NCBI RefSeq assembly: GCF_035581345.1
Contig: NZ_CP141608.1
Coordinates: 5,672,501 to 5,736,500 of the forward strand
Origin: Pseudomonas sp. JQ170C
Lineage (GTDB): Bacteria > Pseudomonadota > Gammaproteobacteria > Pseudomonadales > Pseudomonadaceae
Length of the DNA: 64,000 nucleotides
Direction of reading: 5' to 3'
Shown here: positions 28,733 through 39,587 of the stretch, piece after piece
Position numbering within the stretch: the first letter of the stretch is position 1
Layout: each line of letters starts with the position of its first letter
The notes under the pieces: model-generated
Databases searched by the model: none
What the model was told of the DNA's origin: nothing
What the model saw: the letters and a program-made list of their open reading frames with translations, nothing else
Position numbers and translations under genes: made by a program

Positions 28733-29649
28733 GCCCTGCCCTCCATCTCTTTGGCCTGACTACGGTTGAAGAGCAGGATCGGCACGATCAGGATCGCCAG
28801 CATCACCACCGCCAGGGCGGACGCCACCGGCCAGTCGCGGTTGTTGAAGAACTCTTGCCACAGCACTTTACCAATCATCAGGGTTTCCGGGCCGCCCAGC
28901 AGCTCAGGAATGACGAACTCACCCACCACCGGAATGAACACCAGCATGCAGCCGGCGATGATGCCGTTCTTCGACAGCGGCACGGTGATTTTCCAGAAGC
29001 TGTTGAAGGTGCTCGACCCCAGGTCCGACGCCGCCTCGAGCAGGCTCTGGTCGTGTTTGACCAGGTTGGCGTAGAGCGGCAGGATCATGAACGGCAGGTA
29101 CGAATAGACCACGCCGATGTACACCGCAAGGTTGGTGTTGAGGATCTGCAGGGGCTGGTCGATCAGCCCCAGCCACAACAGGAAGGCATTGAGCAGCCCG
29201 TTGTTGCTGAGAATGCCCATCCACGCATAGACGCGGATCAGGATCGCGGTCCAGGTCGGCATCATGATCAGCAACAGCAGAACCGTCTGGGTTTCCTTGC
29301 GCGCATTGGCAATGGCATACGCCATTGGATAGCCGATCAGCAGGCACAGCAGCGTGCTGACGAAGGCCATCTTCAAGGAGCCCAGGTACGCCGAGATATA
29401 CAGTTCATCCTCGGTCAACAGGCCGTAGTTGGCCAGGTTGAGCACCAGTTGCACCTTGTCTTCGACGTAGCTGTAGATCTCGGTGTACGGCGGAATCGCC
29501 ACGTCCGCTTCAGCGAAGCTGATTTTCAGGACGATGAAGAACGGCAGCATGAAGAACAGGAACAGCCAGATGAATGGCACCCCGATCACCACATGGCGAC
29601 CTTCGGGCTTTATTCGATTGAATGCTCGCTTGAGCTTGCGCATGTTCAT
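28729..29649 (-). CDS. spuG: Polyamine ABC transporter permease SpuG (PotH-like)
   Basis: First inner-membrane permease of the polyamine importer, 306 residues. Six membrane segments and the EAA loop LLEAASDLGSSTFNSFWKITVPLSKNGI match PotH/PotB. A longer start at 29682 is possible, but the ATG at 29649 overlaps the spuF stop as ATGA, the same coupling seen at spuG-spuH, so it is preferred. Confidence 0.93.
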   Translation of the reverse strand: MNMRKLKRAFNRIKPEGRHVVIGVPFIWLFLFFMLPFFIVLKISFAEADVAIPPYTEIYSYVEDKVQLVLNLANYGLLTEDELYISAYLGSLKMAFVSTLLCLLIGYPMAYAIANARKETQTVLLLLIMMPTWTAILIRVYAWMGILSNNGLLNAFLLWLGLIDQPLQILNTNLAVYIGVVYSYLPFMILPLYANLVKHDQSLLEAASDLGSSTFNSFWKITVPLSKNGIIAGCMLVFIPVVGEFVIPELLGGPETLMIGKVLWQEFFNNRDWPVASALAVVMLAILIVPILLFNRSQAKEMEGRA

Positions 29650-30788
29650 GACCGCAGTACCACGCCGCTGTCGTCTTCCCACCAGACGTAGACCTGGTCG
29701 TCCCAGGTAGGCCGGGTGCCCTGGCGTTCGGCGTTGGCGACGAACGACTGGACGATCTTGCCGCCAGGCAGTTCGACATAGAACACCGAGTGGCCGCCCA
29801 GGTAGGCAATGTCGTGGACCTTGCCGCGCGACCAGTTATGCTCGCAGGTCGGTTGCTGGGTGGTGACCAGCAGTTTTTCCGGGCGCAGCGCGTAGGTAAT
29901 GCGTTTATCTTCGACCGAGGTGGTGACACCGTGGCCGACGTAGATCTTGCGCTCCAGCTCAGGGCTGGCGATCACCGCGTGGCCCTCGGCGTCTTCGACC
30001 ACTTCCCCGTCGAACAGGTTGACGTTGCCAATGAACTCGCAGACCAGACGGCTGGTCGGGGTTTCATAGATGTCGATCGGGCTGCCGATCTGGGCAATCC
30101 AGCCCAGGTGCATGATGGCGATGCGCTGGGCCATGGTCATGGCCTCTTCCTGGTCGTGGGTCACCATGACGCAGGTCACGCCGACGCGCTCGATGATTTC
30201 CACCAGCTCCAACTGCATCTGCGAGCGCAGTTTTTTGTCCAGCGCGCCCATCGGCTCGTCGAGCAGCAGCAGCTTCGGGCGTTTGGCCAGGGAGCGGGCC
30301 AGGGCCACACGCTGACGCTGACCACCCGAGAGCTGGTGCGGCTTGCGCTTGGCGTACTGGGTCATGTGCACCAGCTTGAGCATCTCGCCGACACGGGCGT
30401 CGATCTCGGCCTTGGGCATGCGGTCCTGCTGCAGGCCGAACGCGATGTTCTGCGCCACGGTCATGTGCGGGAACAGTGCATAGGACTGGAACATCATGTT
30501 GATCGGCCGCTCGTAGGGCGGCATATCGGTGATGTCTACGCCATCGAGGAAAATCCGGCCCTCGGTCGGACGCTCGAAGCCGGCGAGCATGCGCAGCAAC
30601 GTGGATTTACCGGAACCGGAACCGCCCAGCAGGGCGAAGATCTCGCCCTTCTTGATTTCCAGGGACACATCGTCCACGGCGACCGTTTCGTCGAACTTTT
30701 TTGTAACCCGGTCGATTTTGACCAGCACCTGTTTAGGTTGCTGATCGCCCTCGAGGGCTTTCTTATAGGCACCGGAGGCAACTGCCAT
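29646..30788 (-). CDS. spuF: Polyamine ABC transporter ATPase SpuF (PotG-like)
   Basis: ATPase of the putrescine/spermidine importer, 380 residues. Walker A GGSGSGKS (55-62), Q-loop FQSYALFPHMTVAQN, signature LSGGQRQR, Walker B LLLLDEPMGALDKKLR and switch His in VTHDQEEA are followed by a C-terminal TOBE domain (about 300-380). The ATG at 30788 is preferred over one six codons upstream because GGGAG lies 8 bases before it. It follows spuE by 59 bases. Confidence 0.95.
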   Translation of the reverse strand: MAVASGAYKKALEGDQQPKQVLVKIDRVTKKFDETVAVDDVSLEIKKGEIFALLGGSGSGKSTLLRMLAGFERPTEGRIFLDGVDITDMPPYERPINMMFQSYALFPHMTVAQNIAFGLQQDRMPKAEIDARVGEMLKLVHMTQYAKRKPHQLSGGQRQRVALARSLAKRPKLLLLDEPMGALDKKLRSQMQLELVEIIERVGVTCVMVTHDQEEAMTMAQRIAIMHLGWIAQIGSPIDIYETPTSRLVCEFIGNVNLFDGEVVEDAEGHAVIASPELERKIYVGHGVTTSVEDKRITYALRPEKLLVTTQQPTCEHNWSRGKVHDIAYLGGHSVFYVELPGGKIVQSFVANAERQGTRPTWDDQVYVWWEDDSGVVLRS

Positions 30789-30847
30789 GTGTGGAACTCC
30801 CAACAAGATTTTTTGCGTCCGCCCCTGCCGTGACGGACCCTGGATAT

Positions 30848-32056
<1,209 letters not shown>

Positions 32057-32065
32057 TTAATCCGT

Positions 32066-32089
32066 TGGGCGTGATTTACACCACGCCCA
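32066..32089 (-). terminator. Hairpin between spuD and spuE
   Basis: On the minus strand CTGGGCGTG and CACGCCCAA pair around an 8-base loop, just after the spuD stop. No T run follows at once; a T8 run lies about 20 bases on. Likely partial termination or 3' protection of the spuD message. Confidence 0.5.
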
Positions 32090-32103
32090 GCGGTAATGCG
32101 TGC

Positions 32104-33201
32104 TTACTTGCCCGATTTGATCTTGGTCCAGCTGCGAGTGATTTCGCGCTGGGCTTTGGCGCCCGGGTCAGCAATTGCATACAGCAGTTTCTTCACATCG
32201 GCCGGTGGGTAGATGCTCGGATCGCTGGAGATGTCTTTGTCCACCAGCGGGGTAGCTGCCTTGTTGCCGTTCGGGAAGCGCACGGCGTTGGTGATCTCGG
32301 CCATGACTTCCGGCTGCATCAGGAAGTCCATGAACTTGTAGGCGGCGTCGACGTTGGCGGCATCCTTGGGAATGGCGACCATGTCGTAGAAGGTACCGGC
32401 ACCTTCTTTCGGAATGATGTAGTCCAGCTTGACCTTGTCACCGGCCTCGTGGGCACGGGCCTTGGACTGCTCCAGGTCACCCGAGTAGCCCACGGCCACG
32501 CAGATGTTGCCGTTGGCCAGGTCCGAGATGTACTTGGAAGAGTGGAAGTAGCCAATCGACGGACGAACTTTCAGGAACAGCTCTTCAGCCGCCTTCAGGT
32601 CAGTCTTGTCGGTGCTGTTGGTCGGTTTGCCCAGGTAGTGCAGCGCCGCCGGAATCATTTCGGTCGGAGCGTCGAGGAAGCTTACGCCGCAGCTCTTGAG
32701 CTTCTCGATGTTCTCTGGCTTGAACACCACATCCCAGGAGTCGATCTTGTCGACGCCCAGTGCAGCCTTGACCTTCTCTGGGTTGTAACCGATACCGATG
32801 GAGCCCCACATATAGGGGAACGCGTATTTGTTGCCCGGGTCACTGGCATCACCAACGGCCTTGAGCAGGTCTTCGTCGAGGTTTTTCCAGTTCGGCAACT
32901 TGGAACGGTCCAGTTCCTGATAAACGCCCGCCTTGATTTGCTTGGCCAGGAAGTTGTTGGACGGTACGACCACGTCGTAACCGGACTTGCCCGCCAGCAA
33001 CTTGGCTTCCAGGGTTTCGTTGCTGTCGAAGACGTCGTAGACAACCTTGATACCCGACTGTTTTTCAAACTTGGCGACGGTATCCGGTGCGATGTAATCG
33101 GACCAGTTGTAAACGTGCAGCACTTTGTCATCCGCGTGAACAGCACTGGCCATGGCGCCCATCAGGGACACAGCCAACAACGTCTTGCCCAATTTCTTCA
33201 T
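32104..33201 (-). CDS. spuD: Polyamine-binding periplasmic protein SpuD (PotF-like)
   Basis: Periplasmic binding protein, by order and sequence the equivalent of putrescine-preferring SpuD. The 365-residue precursor has the signal [23 protein letters not shown] and the mature start [19 protein letters not shown]. The PotD/PotF fold segments [20 protein letters not shown] and [20 protein letters not shown] are shared with spuE. Binders usually need higher expression than the membrane parts; hairpins on both sides of the gene (33301-33331, 32066-32089) fit that. Confidence 0.94.
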   Translation of the reverse strand: MKKLGKTLLAVSLMGAMASAVHADDKVLHVYNWSDYIAPDTVAKFEKQSGIKVVYDVFDSNETLEAKLLAGKSGYDVVVPSNNFLAKQIKAGVYQELDRSKLPNWKNLDEDLLKAVGDASDPGNKYAFPYMWGSIGIGYNPEKVKAALGVDKIDSWDVVFKPENIEKLKSCGVSFLDAPTEMIPAALHYLGKPTNSTDKTDLKAAEELFLKVRPSIGYFHSSKYISDLANGNICVAVGYSGDLEQSKARAHEAGDKVKLDYIIPKEGAGTFYDMVAIPKDAANVDAAYKFMDFLMQPEVMAEITNAVRFPNGNKAATPLVDKDISSDPSIYPPADVKKLLYAIADPGAKAQREITRSWTKIKSGK

Positions 33202-33300
33202 GCGTAATGCTCCAGAATTTTTTATTAAGCCATCTGTTCAGCGGCCGGCTCTACGGCGCAAGCACTGGGCGACTGAAACAGTCGCTAGTCTGGCAAGTTC

Positions 33301-33331
33301 CAAGGCGCTCTTTCAACAAAAGAGCGCCTTG
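33301..33331 (-). terminator. Hairpin between spuC and spuD
   Basis: caaggcgctctt and aagagcgccttg form perfect 12-bp arms with a 7-base loop in the 167-base gap. No T run follows on the minus strand, so RNA processing or 3' protection is at least as likely as termination. Confidence 0.55.
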
Positions 33332-33368
33332 AATCACGATGATGCCATTACGCTAGCCTAGCACTTGG

Positions 33369-34727
33369 CTATTTCAGCGCTTCGAGCGTCAAGTCCAGGC
33401 ATTTGCGTGCCTTTTCAACCAACTCGTCGATCTCTTCGCGGCTGATGACCAGCGGTGGTGCGATGATCATGGTGTCGCCCACGGCGCGCATGATCAGACC
33501 GTTGTCGAAGCAGTGCTGGCGGCAGATCATGCCGGCGCCCTGGCCTTCGTAGCGGGTGCGGGTTGCCTTGTCCTTGACCAGCTCGATTGCACCGAGCATG
33601 CCCAGGCCGCGCACTTCGCCCACCAACGGGTGATCGTTCAGCTCGCGCAGACGTTTTTGCAAATACGGTGCCGTTTCTTCCTGGACACGCTCGATAATTT
33701 TCTCGTCGCGCAGGATTCGCAGGTTTTCCAGGCCCACCGCAGCGGCCACCGGGTGACCGGAGTAGGTGAAGCCGTGGTTGAAGTCGCCGCCTTCGCTGAC
33801 CACTTTGGCCACTTCGTCACGAACGATCACACCTCCCATCGGGATGTAACCGGAGGTCAGGCCCTTGGCGATGGTCATCAGGTCAGGCTTGAGGTCGTAG
33901 TAGTCGGAGCCGAACCACTCACCGGTACGTCCGAAGCCACAGATCACTTCGTCGGCGATGAACAGGATGTCGTACTTCGCCAGGATTTCCTTGATCTTCG
34001 GCCAGTAGGTTTCTGGCGGAATGATCACCCCGCCCGCGCCCTGGATCGGCTCGGCGATAAAGGCGGCGACGTTATCTTCACCGACTTCGAGGATTTTCTT
34101 TTCCAGCTGCTCGGCCGCCCATACGCCGAACTCGTCCGGGGTCATGTCGCCGCCTTCACCGAACCAGTACGGCTGCGGAATGTGCACGATGCCCGGAATC
34201 ATGCCGCCCTGGGCGTGCATGCCGCTCATGCCACCCAGGCTCGCGCCGGCCACGGTCGAACCGTGGTAGCCGTTGACCCGGCCGATGATCACTTGCTTTT
34301 GTGGCTTGCCCTTGATCGCCCAGTAGTGGCGGACCATGCGCAGGATGGTGTCGTTGCCTTCGGAGCCGGAGCCGGTGAAGAACACGTGGGTCATGCCTTC
34401 TGGCGCGACGTCAGAGACCGCCTTGGCCAGTTCCAGTGCCGGTGGGTGGGCCGTCTGGAAGAACAGGTTGTAGTACGGCAGCTCGCGCATCTGCTTTGCA
34501 GCGACTTGCACCAGTTCTTCACGACCGTAGCCAACGGCGACACACCACAGGCCCGCCATGCCGTCGAGGATCTTGTTGCCCTCGCTGTCCCACAAGTGAA
34601 CACCTTCAGCCTTTGTGATGATGCGCGGGCCCTTCTCTTTCAGCTGTTTGTAGTCGCTGAAAGGCGCCAGGTGATGATCACGGCTCAGGTCTTGCCACTC
34701 GCGGGTTTGCGGGTTGTTGACACTCAT
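33369..34727 (-). CDS. spuC: Polyamine:pyruvate aminotransferase SpuC
   Basis: Class III PLP aminotransferase that moves an amino group from putrescine (or cadaverine, spermidine) to pyruvate. The 452-residue protein has the PLP-binding Lys at about 287 in TIAKGLTSGYIPMGGV, the cofactor segment FFTGSGSEGNDTILRMVRHYW, and LFIADEVICGFGRTGEWFGS with the conserved Asp. Lies between spuB and the spuDEFGH transporter, as in P. aeruginosa. Its stop is followed by a hairpin before spuD. Confidence 0.95.
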   Translation of the reverse strand: MSVNNPQTREWQDLSRDHHLAPFSDYKQLKEKGPRIITKAEGVHLWDSEGNKILDGMAGLWCVAVGYGREELVQVAAKQMRELPYYNLFFQTAHPPALELAKAVSDVAPEGMTHVFFTGSGSEGNDTILRMVRHYWAIKGKPQKQVIIGRVNGYHGSTVAGASLGGMSGMHAQGGMIPGIVHIPQPYWFGEGGDMTPDEFGVWAAEQLEKKILEVGEDNVAAFIAEPIQGAGGVIIPPETYWPKIKEILAKYDILFIADEVICGFGRTGEWFGSDYYDLKPDLMTIAKGLTSGYIPMGGVIVRDEVAKVVSEGGDFNHGFTYSGHPVAAAVGLENLRILRDEKIIERVQEETAPYLQKRLRELNDHPLVGEVRGLGMLGAIELVKDKATRTRYEGQGAGMICRQHCFDNGLIMRAVGDTMIIAPPLVISREEIDELVEKARKCLDLTLEALK

Positions 34728-34774
34728 GTGCTTCTCCGTTTTCTGACGGCCGCGATCCTGCGGCTCCGGGTTGA

Positions 34775-36133
34775 TCAGACCGCAAACAGCAGGAACTCAC
34801 GTTCCCAGGAGCTGATTACGCGTTTGAAGTTTTCATGTTCGGCGCGCTTGGTGGCGACGTAGCCGGTGATGAATTTCTTGCCCAGGTACGGCTCCAGGGC
34901 CTGGCAGTTTTCCATGCGCTCCAGCGCATCCTCGATGGTCAGCGGCAGGCGCAGGTTGCGCCGCTCATAACCACGGCCCTGCACGGGCGCACTTGGCTTG
35001 ATGCCTTCGACCATGCCGATGTAGCCGCACAGCAAGCTGGCGGCAATCGCCAGGTACGGGTTGGCGTCAGCGCCTGGCAAGCGGTTTTCCACACGGCGGT
35101 TCTGCGGGCCGGCATCCGGTACGCGCAGGCCCACGGTACGGTTCTCCTCGCCCCACTCGACGTTTACCGGCGCCGAGGTGTCGGGCAGGAAGCGGCGGAA
35201 CGAGTTGACGTTCGGGGCGAACAGCGGCAGTACCACCGGGATGAACTTCTGCAGACCCCCGACGTGATTGAGGAACAGCTCGCTCATGCGGCCGTCTTCA
35301 TCGGAGAAGATGTTCTTGCCGGTGTGGACGTCGATGATGCTCTGGTGCAAGTGCATGGCACTGCCCGGCTCGCCGGTCATGGGCTTGGCCATGAAGGTGG
35401 CGGCGACGTTGTGCTTGAGCGCCGCTTCACGCATGGTCCGCTTGAACACCAGGATCTGGTCGGCCAGGGCCAGGGCGTTGCCGTGACGGAAGTTGATTTC
35501 CATCTGCGCGGTGCCGTCTTCGTGGATCAGCGTGTCCAGGTCCAGGTTCTGCAGCTCGCACCAGTCGTAGACGTCCTCGAACAGCGGGTCGAATTCGTTG
35601 GCGGCTTCAATGGAGAACGACTGGCGGCCGGTTTCCGGGCGGCCGGAGCGGCCGATCGGCGGCTGCAGCGGGAAGTCCGGGTCTTCGCAGCGCTTGGTCA
35701 GGTAGAACTCCATCTCTGGCGCCACGATCGGCTGCCAGCCCTTGTCGGCATAGAGCTTGAGTACCTTCTTGAGCACGTTGCGTGGCGACAGCTCGACCGG
35801 GTTGCCCTGCTTGTCGTAGGTGTCGTGGATCACCTGGGCCGTAGGCTCGATGGCCCAAGGCACGAGAAACACCGCGTTCTCGTCAGGGCGGCAGATCATG
35901 TCGATGTCCGCCGGGTCCAGCAGCTCGTAATAGATGTCGTCGTCGACATAGTCGCCGGTAACCGTCTGCAGCAAGACACTCTCGGGCAAGCGCATGCCTT
36001 TTTCGGCGATGAACTTGTTGGTTGGAGAAATCTTGCCACGGGTGATCCCGGTGAGGTCGCTGATCAAGCACTCCACTTCGGTGATCTTGTGTTCTTTCAA
36101 CCAATCGGTGAGCTGGTCGAGGTTGTTACTCAT
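34775..36133 (-). CDS. spuB: Gamma-glutamylpolyamine synthetase SpuB (glutamine synthetase family)
   Basis: Ligates glutamate to putrescine or another polyamine with ATP, the first step of the gamma-glutamylation pathway. The 452-residue protein has the glutamine synthetase fold: beta-grasp N-terminal part, then EMEFYLTKR, FMAKPMTGEPGSAMHLHQSI and the C-terminal RVENRLPGADANPYLAIAA active-site segments. The start has CTGAGG 7 bases upstream. Divergent from spuI across 602 bases; spuC follows after 47 bases. Gene symbol rests on order. Confidence 0.92.
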   Translation of the reverse strand: MSNNLDQLTDWLKEHKITEVECLISDLTGITRGKISPTNKFIAEKGMRLPESVLLQTVTGDYVDDDIYYELLDPADIDMICRPDENAVFLVPWAIEPTAQVIHDTYDKQGNPVELSPRNVLKKVLKLYADKGWQPIVAPEMEFYLTKRCEDPDFPLQPPIGRSGRPETGRQSFSIEAANEFDPLFEDVYDWCELQNLDLDTLIHEDGTAQMEINFRHGNALALADQILVFKRTMREAALKHNVAATFMAKPMTGEPGSAMHLHQSIIDVHTGKNIFSDEDGRMSELFLNHVGGLQKFIPVVLPLFAPNVNSFRRFLPDTSAPVNVEWGEENRTVGLRVPDAGPQNRRVENRLPGADANPYLAIAASLLCGYIGMVEGIKPSAPVQGRGYERRNLRLPLTIEDALERMENCQALEPYLGKKFITGYVATKRAEHENFKRVISSWEREFLLFAV

Positions 36134-36735
36134 AAATACCTCAGGAGGTAAATGTCTGGACAGTCGTCAGGACACCCGGAGTGGGCCGTCCCAGACATTC
36201 TGGATGCCCCTCGGAGCTAAAGCAAAAGCCAGACGCGGGGAGACCGCGACGGGTATTACCCGTAAGGCTGATGAGCCCGCTATAGTGAAGGCAGAGGTCG
36301 TTCGATGAGGTGTCGACAGCGAGCAGGACGCTCAAGCCGTCAATTATTTCAGCCGGGGCGCACGCCGCTGGCGCGTGGCGTCGGCCACTCGCGAGGAATG
36401 CTTTCAGACCAATCTGCGAACGGCAGACGGTGATGCCAGTTGTCGGCAAGCGTGACATGTAACCCCCGGTATTATTGATGTTATGGGTTGCCACCGAGCT
36501 TAGCCTTGTTCATTTTTTTACACAACACCCCCGTAAAAAATAGAACACGGCCCGCTTAAAACAGCCGATACCGTACGAAAGGAGTCCTTGCTCGCGCCCT
36601 CTATTGCAGCAAAAATGCCGCTTCGAGGCCATTTTAGGGCATCATGGGGTTGGCTTGACTTCAGCATGGCTTTCGGATTGACTGAACCTGCAAGCCCCCA
36701 TTGATTGATATTTTTAACAACAAAGGTGTTGCATC
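36134..36735. promoter_or_regulatory. Divergent spuB-spuI intergenic region
   Basis: About 600 bases with no convincing gene. The spuB ribosome-binding site is at the left edge. Toward spuI there is a sequence with sigma-54-like GG-N10-GC spacing, TTGGCTTGACTTCAGCA at 36650-36666, about 70 bases before the spuI ATG, though its -12 part is a poor match. P. aeruginosa has spuA (gamma-glutamyl-polyamine hydrolase) at this point; no trace of it is seen here. Confidence 0.4.
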
Positions 36736-38112
36736 ATGTCGGTACCCCCGCGTGCCGTTCAGCTTAACGAAGCGAACGCGTTCCTTAAGGAACATCCTGA
36801 GGTTCTCTACGTTGACCTTCTGATTGCAGATATGAATGGTGTGGTGCGTGGCAAGCGCATCGAGCGCACCAGCCTCCACAAGGTTTACGAGAAAGGCATC
36901 AACCTGCCGGCCTCGCTCTTCGCATTGGATATCAACGGCTCCACGGTCGAAAGCACCGGCCTGGGCCTGGACATCGGCGATGCCGACCGCATCTGCTATC
37001 CAATCCCGGACACCCTGTCCAACGAACCCTGGCAGAAACGCCCTACCGCGCAACTGCTGATGACCATGCACGAACTCGAAGGCGAGCCGTTCTTTGCCGA
37101 CCCGCGGGAAGTCCTGCGCCAGGTCGTGAGCAAGTTCGACGAGATGGGCCTGACCATTTGCGCCGCGTTCGAGCTGGAGTTCTACCTGATCGACCAGGAG
37201 AACGTTAACGGTCGTCCACAGCCACCACGCTCGCCAATCTCCGGCAAACGCCCGATGTCGACCCAGGTTTACCTGATCGACGACCTGGACGAGTACGTCG
37301 ACTGCCTGCAGGACATCCTCGAAGGCGCCAAGGAGCAGGGCATCCCTGCCGACGCCATCGTCAAGGAAAGCGCCCCGGCGCAGTTTGAAGTCAACCTGCA
37401 CCACGTTGCCGACCCGATGAAGGCCTGCGACTACGCGGTATTGCTCAAGCGCCTGATCAAGAACATCGCCTACGACCATGAGATGGACACCACCTTCATG
37501 GCCAAGCCCTACCCGGGCCAGGCGGGTAATGGTCTGCATGTCCATATCTCGGTGCTGGACAAGGATGGCAAGAACATCTTCACCAGCGAGGATCCCGAGC
37601 AGAACGCCGCACTGCGTCACGCGATCGGCGGTGTGCTCGAGACCCTACCGGCATCGATGGCGTTCCTGTGCCCGAACGTCAACTCGTACCGCCGTTTCGG
37701 TGCCCAGTTCTACGTGCCTAACTCGCCAAGCTGGGGCCTGGACAACCGTACCGTTGCCCTGCGCGTTCCAACCGGCGCACCAGACGCCGTACGTATCGAA
37801 CACCGCGTTGCCGGTGCCGATGCCAACCCGTATCTGCTGATGGCGGCCGTGCTGGCCGGTGTTCACCATGGCCTGACCAACAAGGTCGAGCCGGGTGCGC
37901 CAACCGAAGGCAACTCCTACGAGCAGAACGAGCAGAGCCTGCCGAACAACCTGCGTGATGCACTGCGCGAGCTGGACGACAGCGAGATCCTGGCCAAGTA
38001 CATCGATCCGAAGTACATCGATATCTTCGTGGCCTGCAAGGAAAGTGAGCTGGAAGAGTTTGAACACTCCATCTCCGACCTTGAGTACAACTGGTATCTG
38101 CATACCGTGTAA
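36736..38112 (+). CDS. spuI: Gamma-glutamylpolyamine synthetase SpuI (glutamine synthetase family)
   Basis: Second polyamine-glutamate ligase, 458 residues, paralogous to spuB. Glutamine synthetase-fold motifs AAFELEFYLID, FMAKPYPGQAGNGLHVHISV and RIEHRVAGADANPYLLMAA are present. In P. aeruginosa six such enzymes have different polyamine or monoamine preferences; the exact substrate here cannot be read from sequence. The start has only a weak AAAGG upstream. A REP palindrome follows six bases after the stop. Confidence 0.92.
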   Translation: MSVPPRAVQLNEANAFLKEHPEVLYVDLLIADMNGVVRGKRIERTSLHKVYEKGINLPASLFALDINGSTVESTGLGLDIGDADRICYPIPDTLSNEPWQKRPTAQLLMTMHELEGEPFFADPREVLRQVVSKFDEMGLTICAAFELEFYLIDQENVNGRPQPPRSPISGKRPMSTQVYLIDDLDEYVDCLQDILEGAKEQGIPADAIVKESAPAQFEVNLHHVADPMKACDYAVLLKRLIKNIAYDHEMDTTFMAKPYPGQAGNGLHVHISVLDKDGKNIFTSEDPEQNAALRHAIGGVLETLPASMAFLCPNVNSYRRFGAQFYVPNSPSWGLDNRTVALRVPTGAPDAVRIEHRVAGADANPYLLMAAVLAGVHHGLTNKVEPGAPTEGNSYEQNEQSLPNNLRDALRELDDSEILAKYIDPKYIDIFVACKESELEEFEHSISDLEYNWYLHTV

Positions 38113-38117
38113 AAACA

Positions 38118-38169
38118 ATCGCGGGGCAAGCCCGCTCCTACAGCAGTAGGAGCGGGCTTGCCCCGCGAT
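38118..38169. repeat. REP palindrome between spuI and argA
   Basis: Perfect 24-bp arms (38118-38141 and 38146-38169) with the same core as at 21187 and 45294, in a convergent intergenic gap. Confidence 0.92.
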
Positions 38170-38173
38170 GCAT

Positions 38174-39472
38174 TTAAAGCGACTTCTCGAAAATCTTCGA
38201 ATTACGCTGATAGTTGTACAGCGACGCCCGCGCCGCCGGCAGCCGCTCGACTCCGCTTGGCACAAAGCCCCGCTCGCGGAACCAGTGCGCAGTCCGCGTC
38301 GTCAGCACAAACAGCGTATTGAGCCCCATCTCCCGCGCCCGCGTCTCGATGCGCTCCAGCAACTCGTCGCCGCGACCGCCATGACGATACTCAGGATTCA
38401 CCGCCAGGCACGCCAGCTCTCCGGCCTCGGAGTCTGCAATCGGGTACAGCGCCGCACAGGCGATGATCATGCCTTCACGCTCAACCACACTGAACTGCTC
38501 GATCTCGCGCTCCAGCACCTCGCGTGAACGACGCACCAGAATGCCCTGCTCCTCCAGTGGGCTGATCAGGTCGAGCAAACCGCCGACATCCTCGATCGCC
38601 GCCTCGCGCACCTTCTCGAATTGCTCCTGGGCCACCAGGGTGCCGCCACCGTCGCGGGTGAACAGTTCGGTCAGCAAAGCGCCGTCTTCGGCATAGCTGA
38701 CGATATGGCTGCGCGCCACGCCACCGCGGCAGGCTTCGGCCGCCGCGTCGAGCAACTCGCCCTGGTAATCGCTGCCCAGGCGTTGCAGGTGCGCCGGCAC
38801 CTGTTGCGGACGCAGCTCACGCACCAGCCGCCCCTGCTCGTCGAGCAAGCCACGCTCGGCGCCGAACAGCAGCAGCTTGTCGGCGTCCAGCTCGATGGCC
38901 GCGCGGGTGGCGACATCCTCGCAGGCCAGGTTGAAGATCTCGCCCGTGGGCGAATAGCCCAATGGCGACAGCAGCACGATCGAGCGCTCGTCGAGCAGGC
39001 GATTGATACCTTTGCAGTCAACCCGGCGCACTTCACCGGTGTGGTGGTAGTCCACCCCTTCGACCACGCCAATCGGCCGCGCGGTGACCAGGTTGCCAGC
39101 CGCTACGCGCAAACGCGAACCCTGCATCGGCGAGGCCGCCATGTCCATCGACAGGCGCGCTTCGATGGCGATGCGCAGATGCCCCACGGCGTCGATCACG
39201 CATTCCAGGGTCGCCGCATCCGTGACGCGCATACCGCGATGGTAATGCGGGGTCAGGCCACGGCTGGCCAGGCGGCTTTCGATCTGCGGACGCGAGCCGT
39301 GCACCAGCACCAGGCGAACCCCCAGGCTGTGCAGCAGGACCAGGTCGTGGACGATATTGCCGAAGTTGGGGTGCTCGACCCCGTCACCGGGAAGCATGAC
39401 CACAAAGGTGCAGTCGCGGTGGGCATTGATGTAAGGCGAAGCATGACGCAGCCAATTGACGTATTCGGGCAT
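38174..39472 (-). CDS. argA: N-acetylglutamate synthase ArgA
   Basis: Acetylates L-glutamate with acetyl-CoA, first step of arginine synthesis and feedback-inhibited by arginine. The 432-residue protein has an N-terminal amino acid kinase domain (about 1-285, DCTFVVMLPGDGVEHPNFGNIVHDLVLLHSLGVRLVLVHG) and a C-terminal GNAT acetyltransferase domain (about 290-432, CLAVNPEYRHGGRGDELLERIE). The ATG at 39472 gives the family start MPEYVNWLRHASPYINAHR; a longer start adds ten residues without support. argE lies 115 bases upstream on the same strand. Confidence 0.95.
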   Translation of the reverse strand: MPEYVNWLRHASPYINAHRDCTFVVMLPGDGVEHPNFGNIVHDLVLLHSLGVRLVLVHGSRPQIESRLASRGLTPHYHRGMRVTDAATLECVIDAVGHLRIAIEARLSMDMAASPMQGSRLRVAAGNLVTARPIGVVEGVDYHHTGEVRRVDCKGINRLLDERSIVLLSPLGYSPTGEIFNLACEDVATRAAIELDADKLLLFGAERGLLDEQGRLVRELRPQQVPAHLQRLGSDYQGELLDAAAEACRGGVARSHIVSYAEDGALLTELFTRDGGGTLVAQEQFEKVREAAIEDVGGLLDLISPLEEQGILVRRSREVLEREIEQFSVVEREGMIIACAALYPIADSEAGELACLAVNPEYRHGGRGDELLERIETRAREMGLNTLFVLTTRTAHWFRERGFVPSGVERLPAARASLYNYQRNSKIFEKSL

Positions 39473-39587
39473 AACCACAGAGCCTGTAGAAAATAGAGAC
39501 AAGTACGGGAAAGCACACAGCGCTCGAAGGGTTATCGTCGGAACAGGCTTGGCGTCACGCGCAATCTCCTTGGGAAAACGGCTGAAC

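Noticed and set aside
36141..36494. A 117-codon minus-strand frame upstream of spuB
   Set aside because: No ribosome-binding site, composition unlike the neighbours and no similarity to SpuA.
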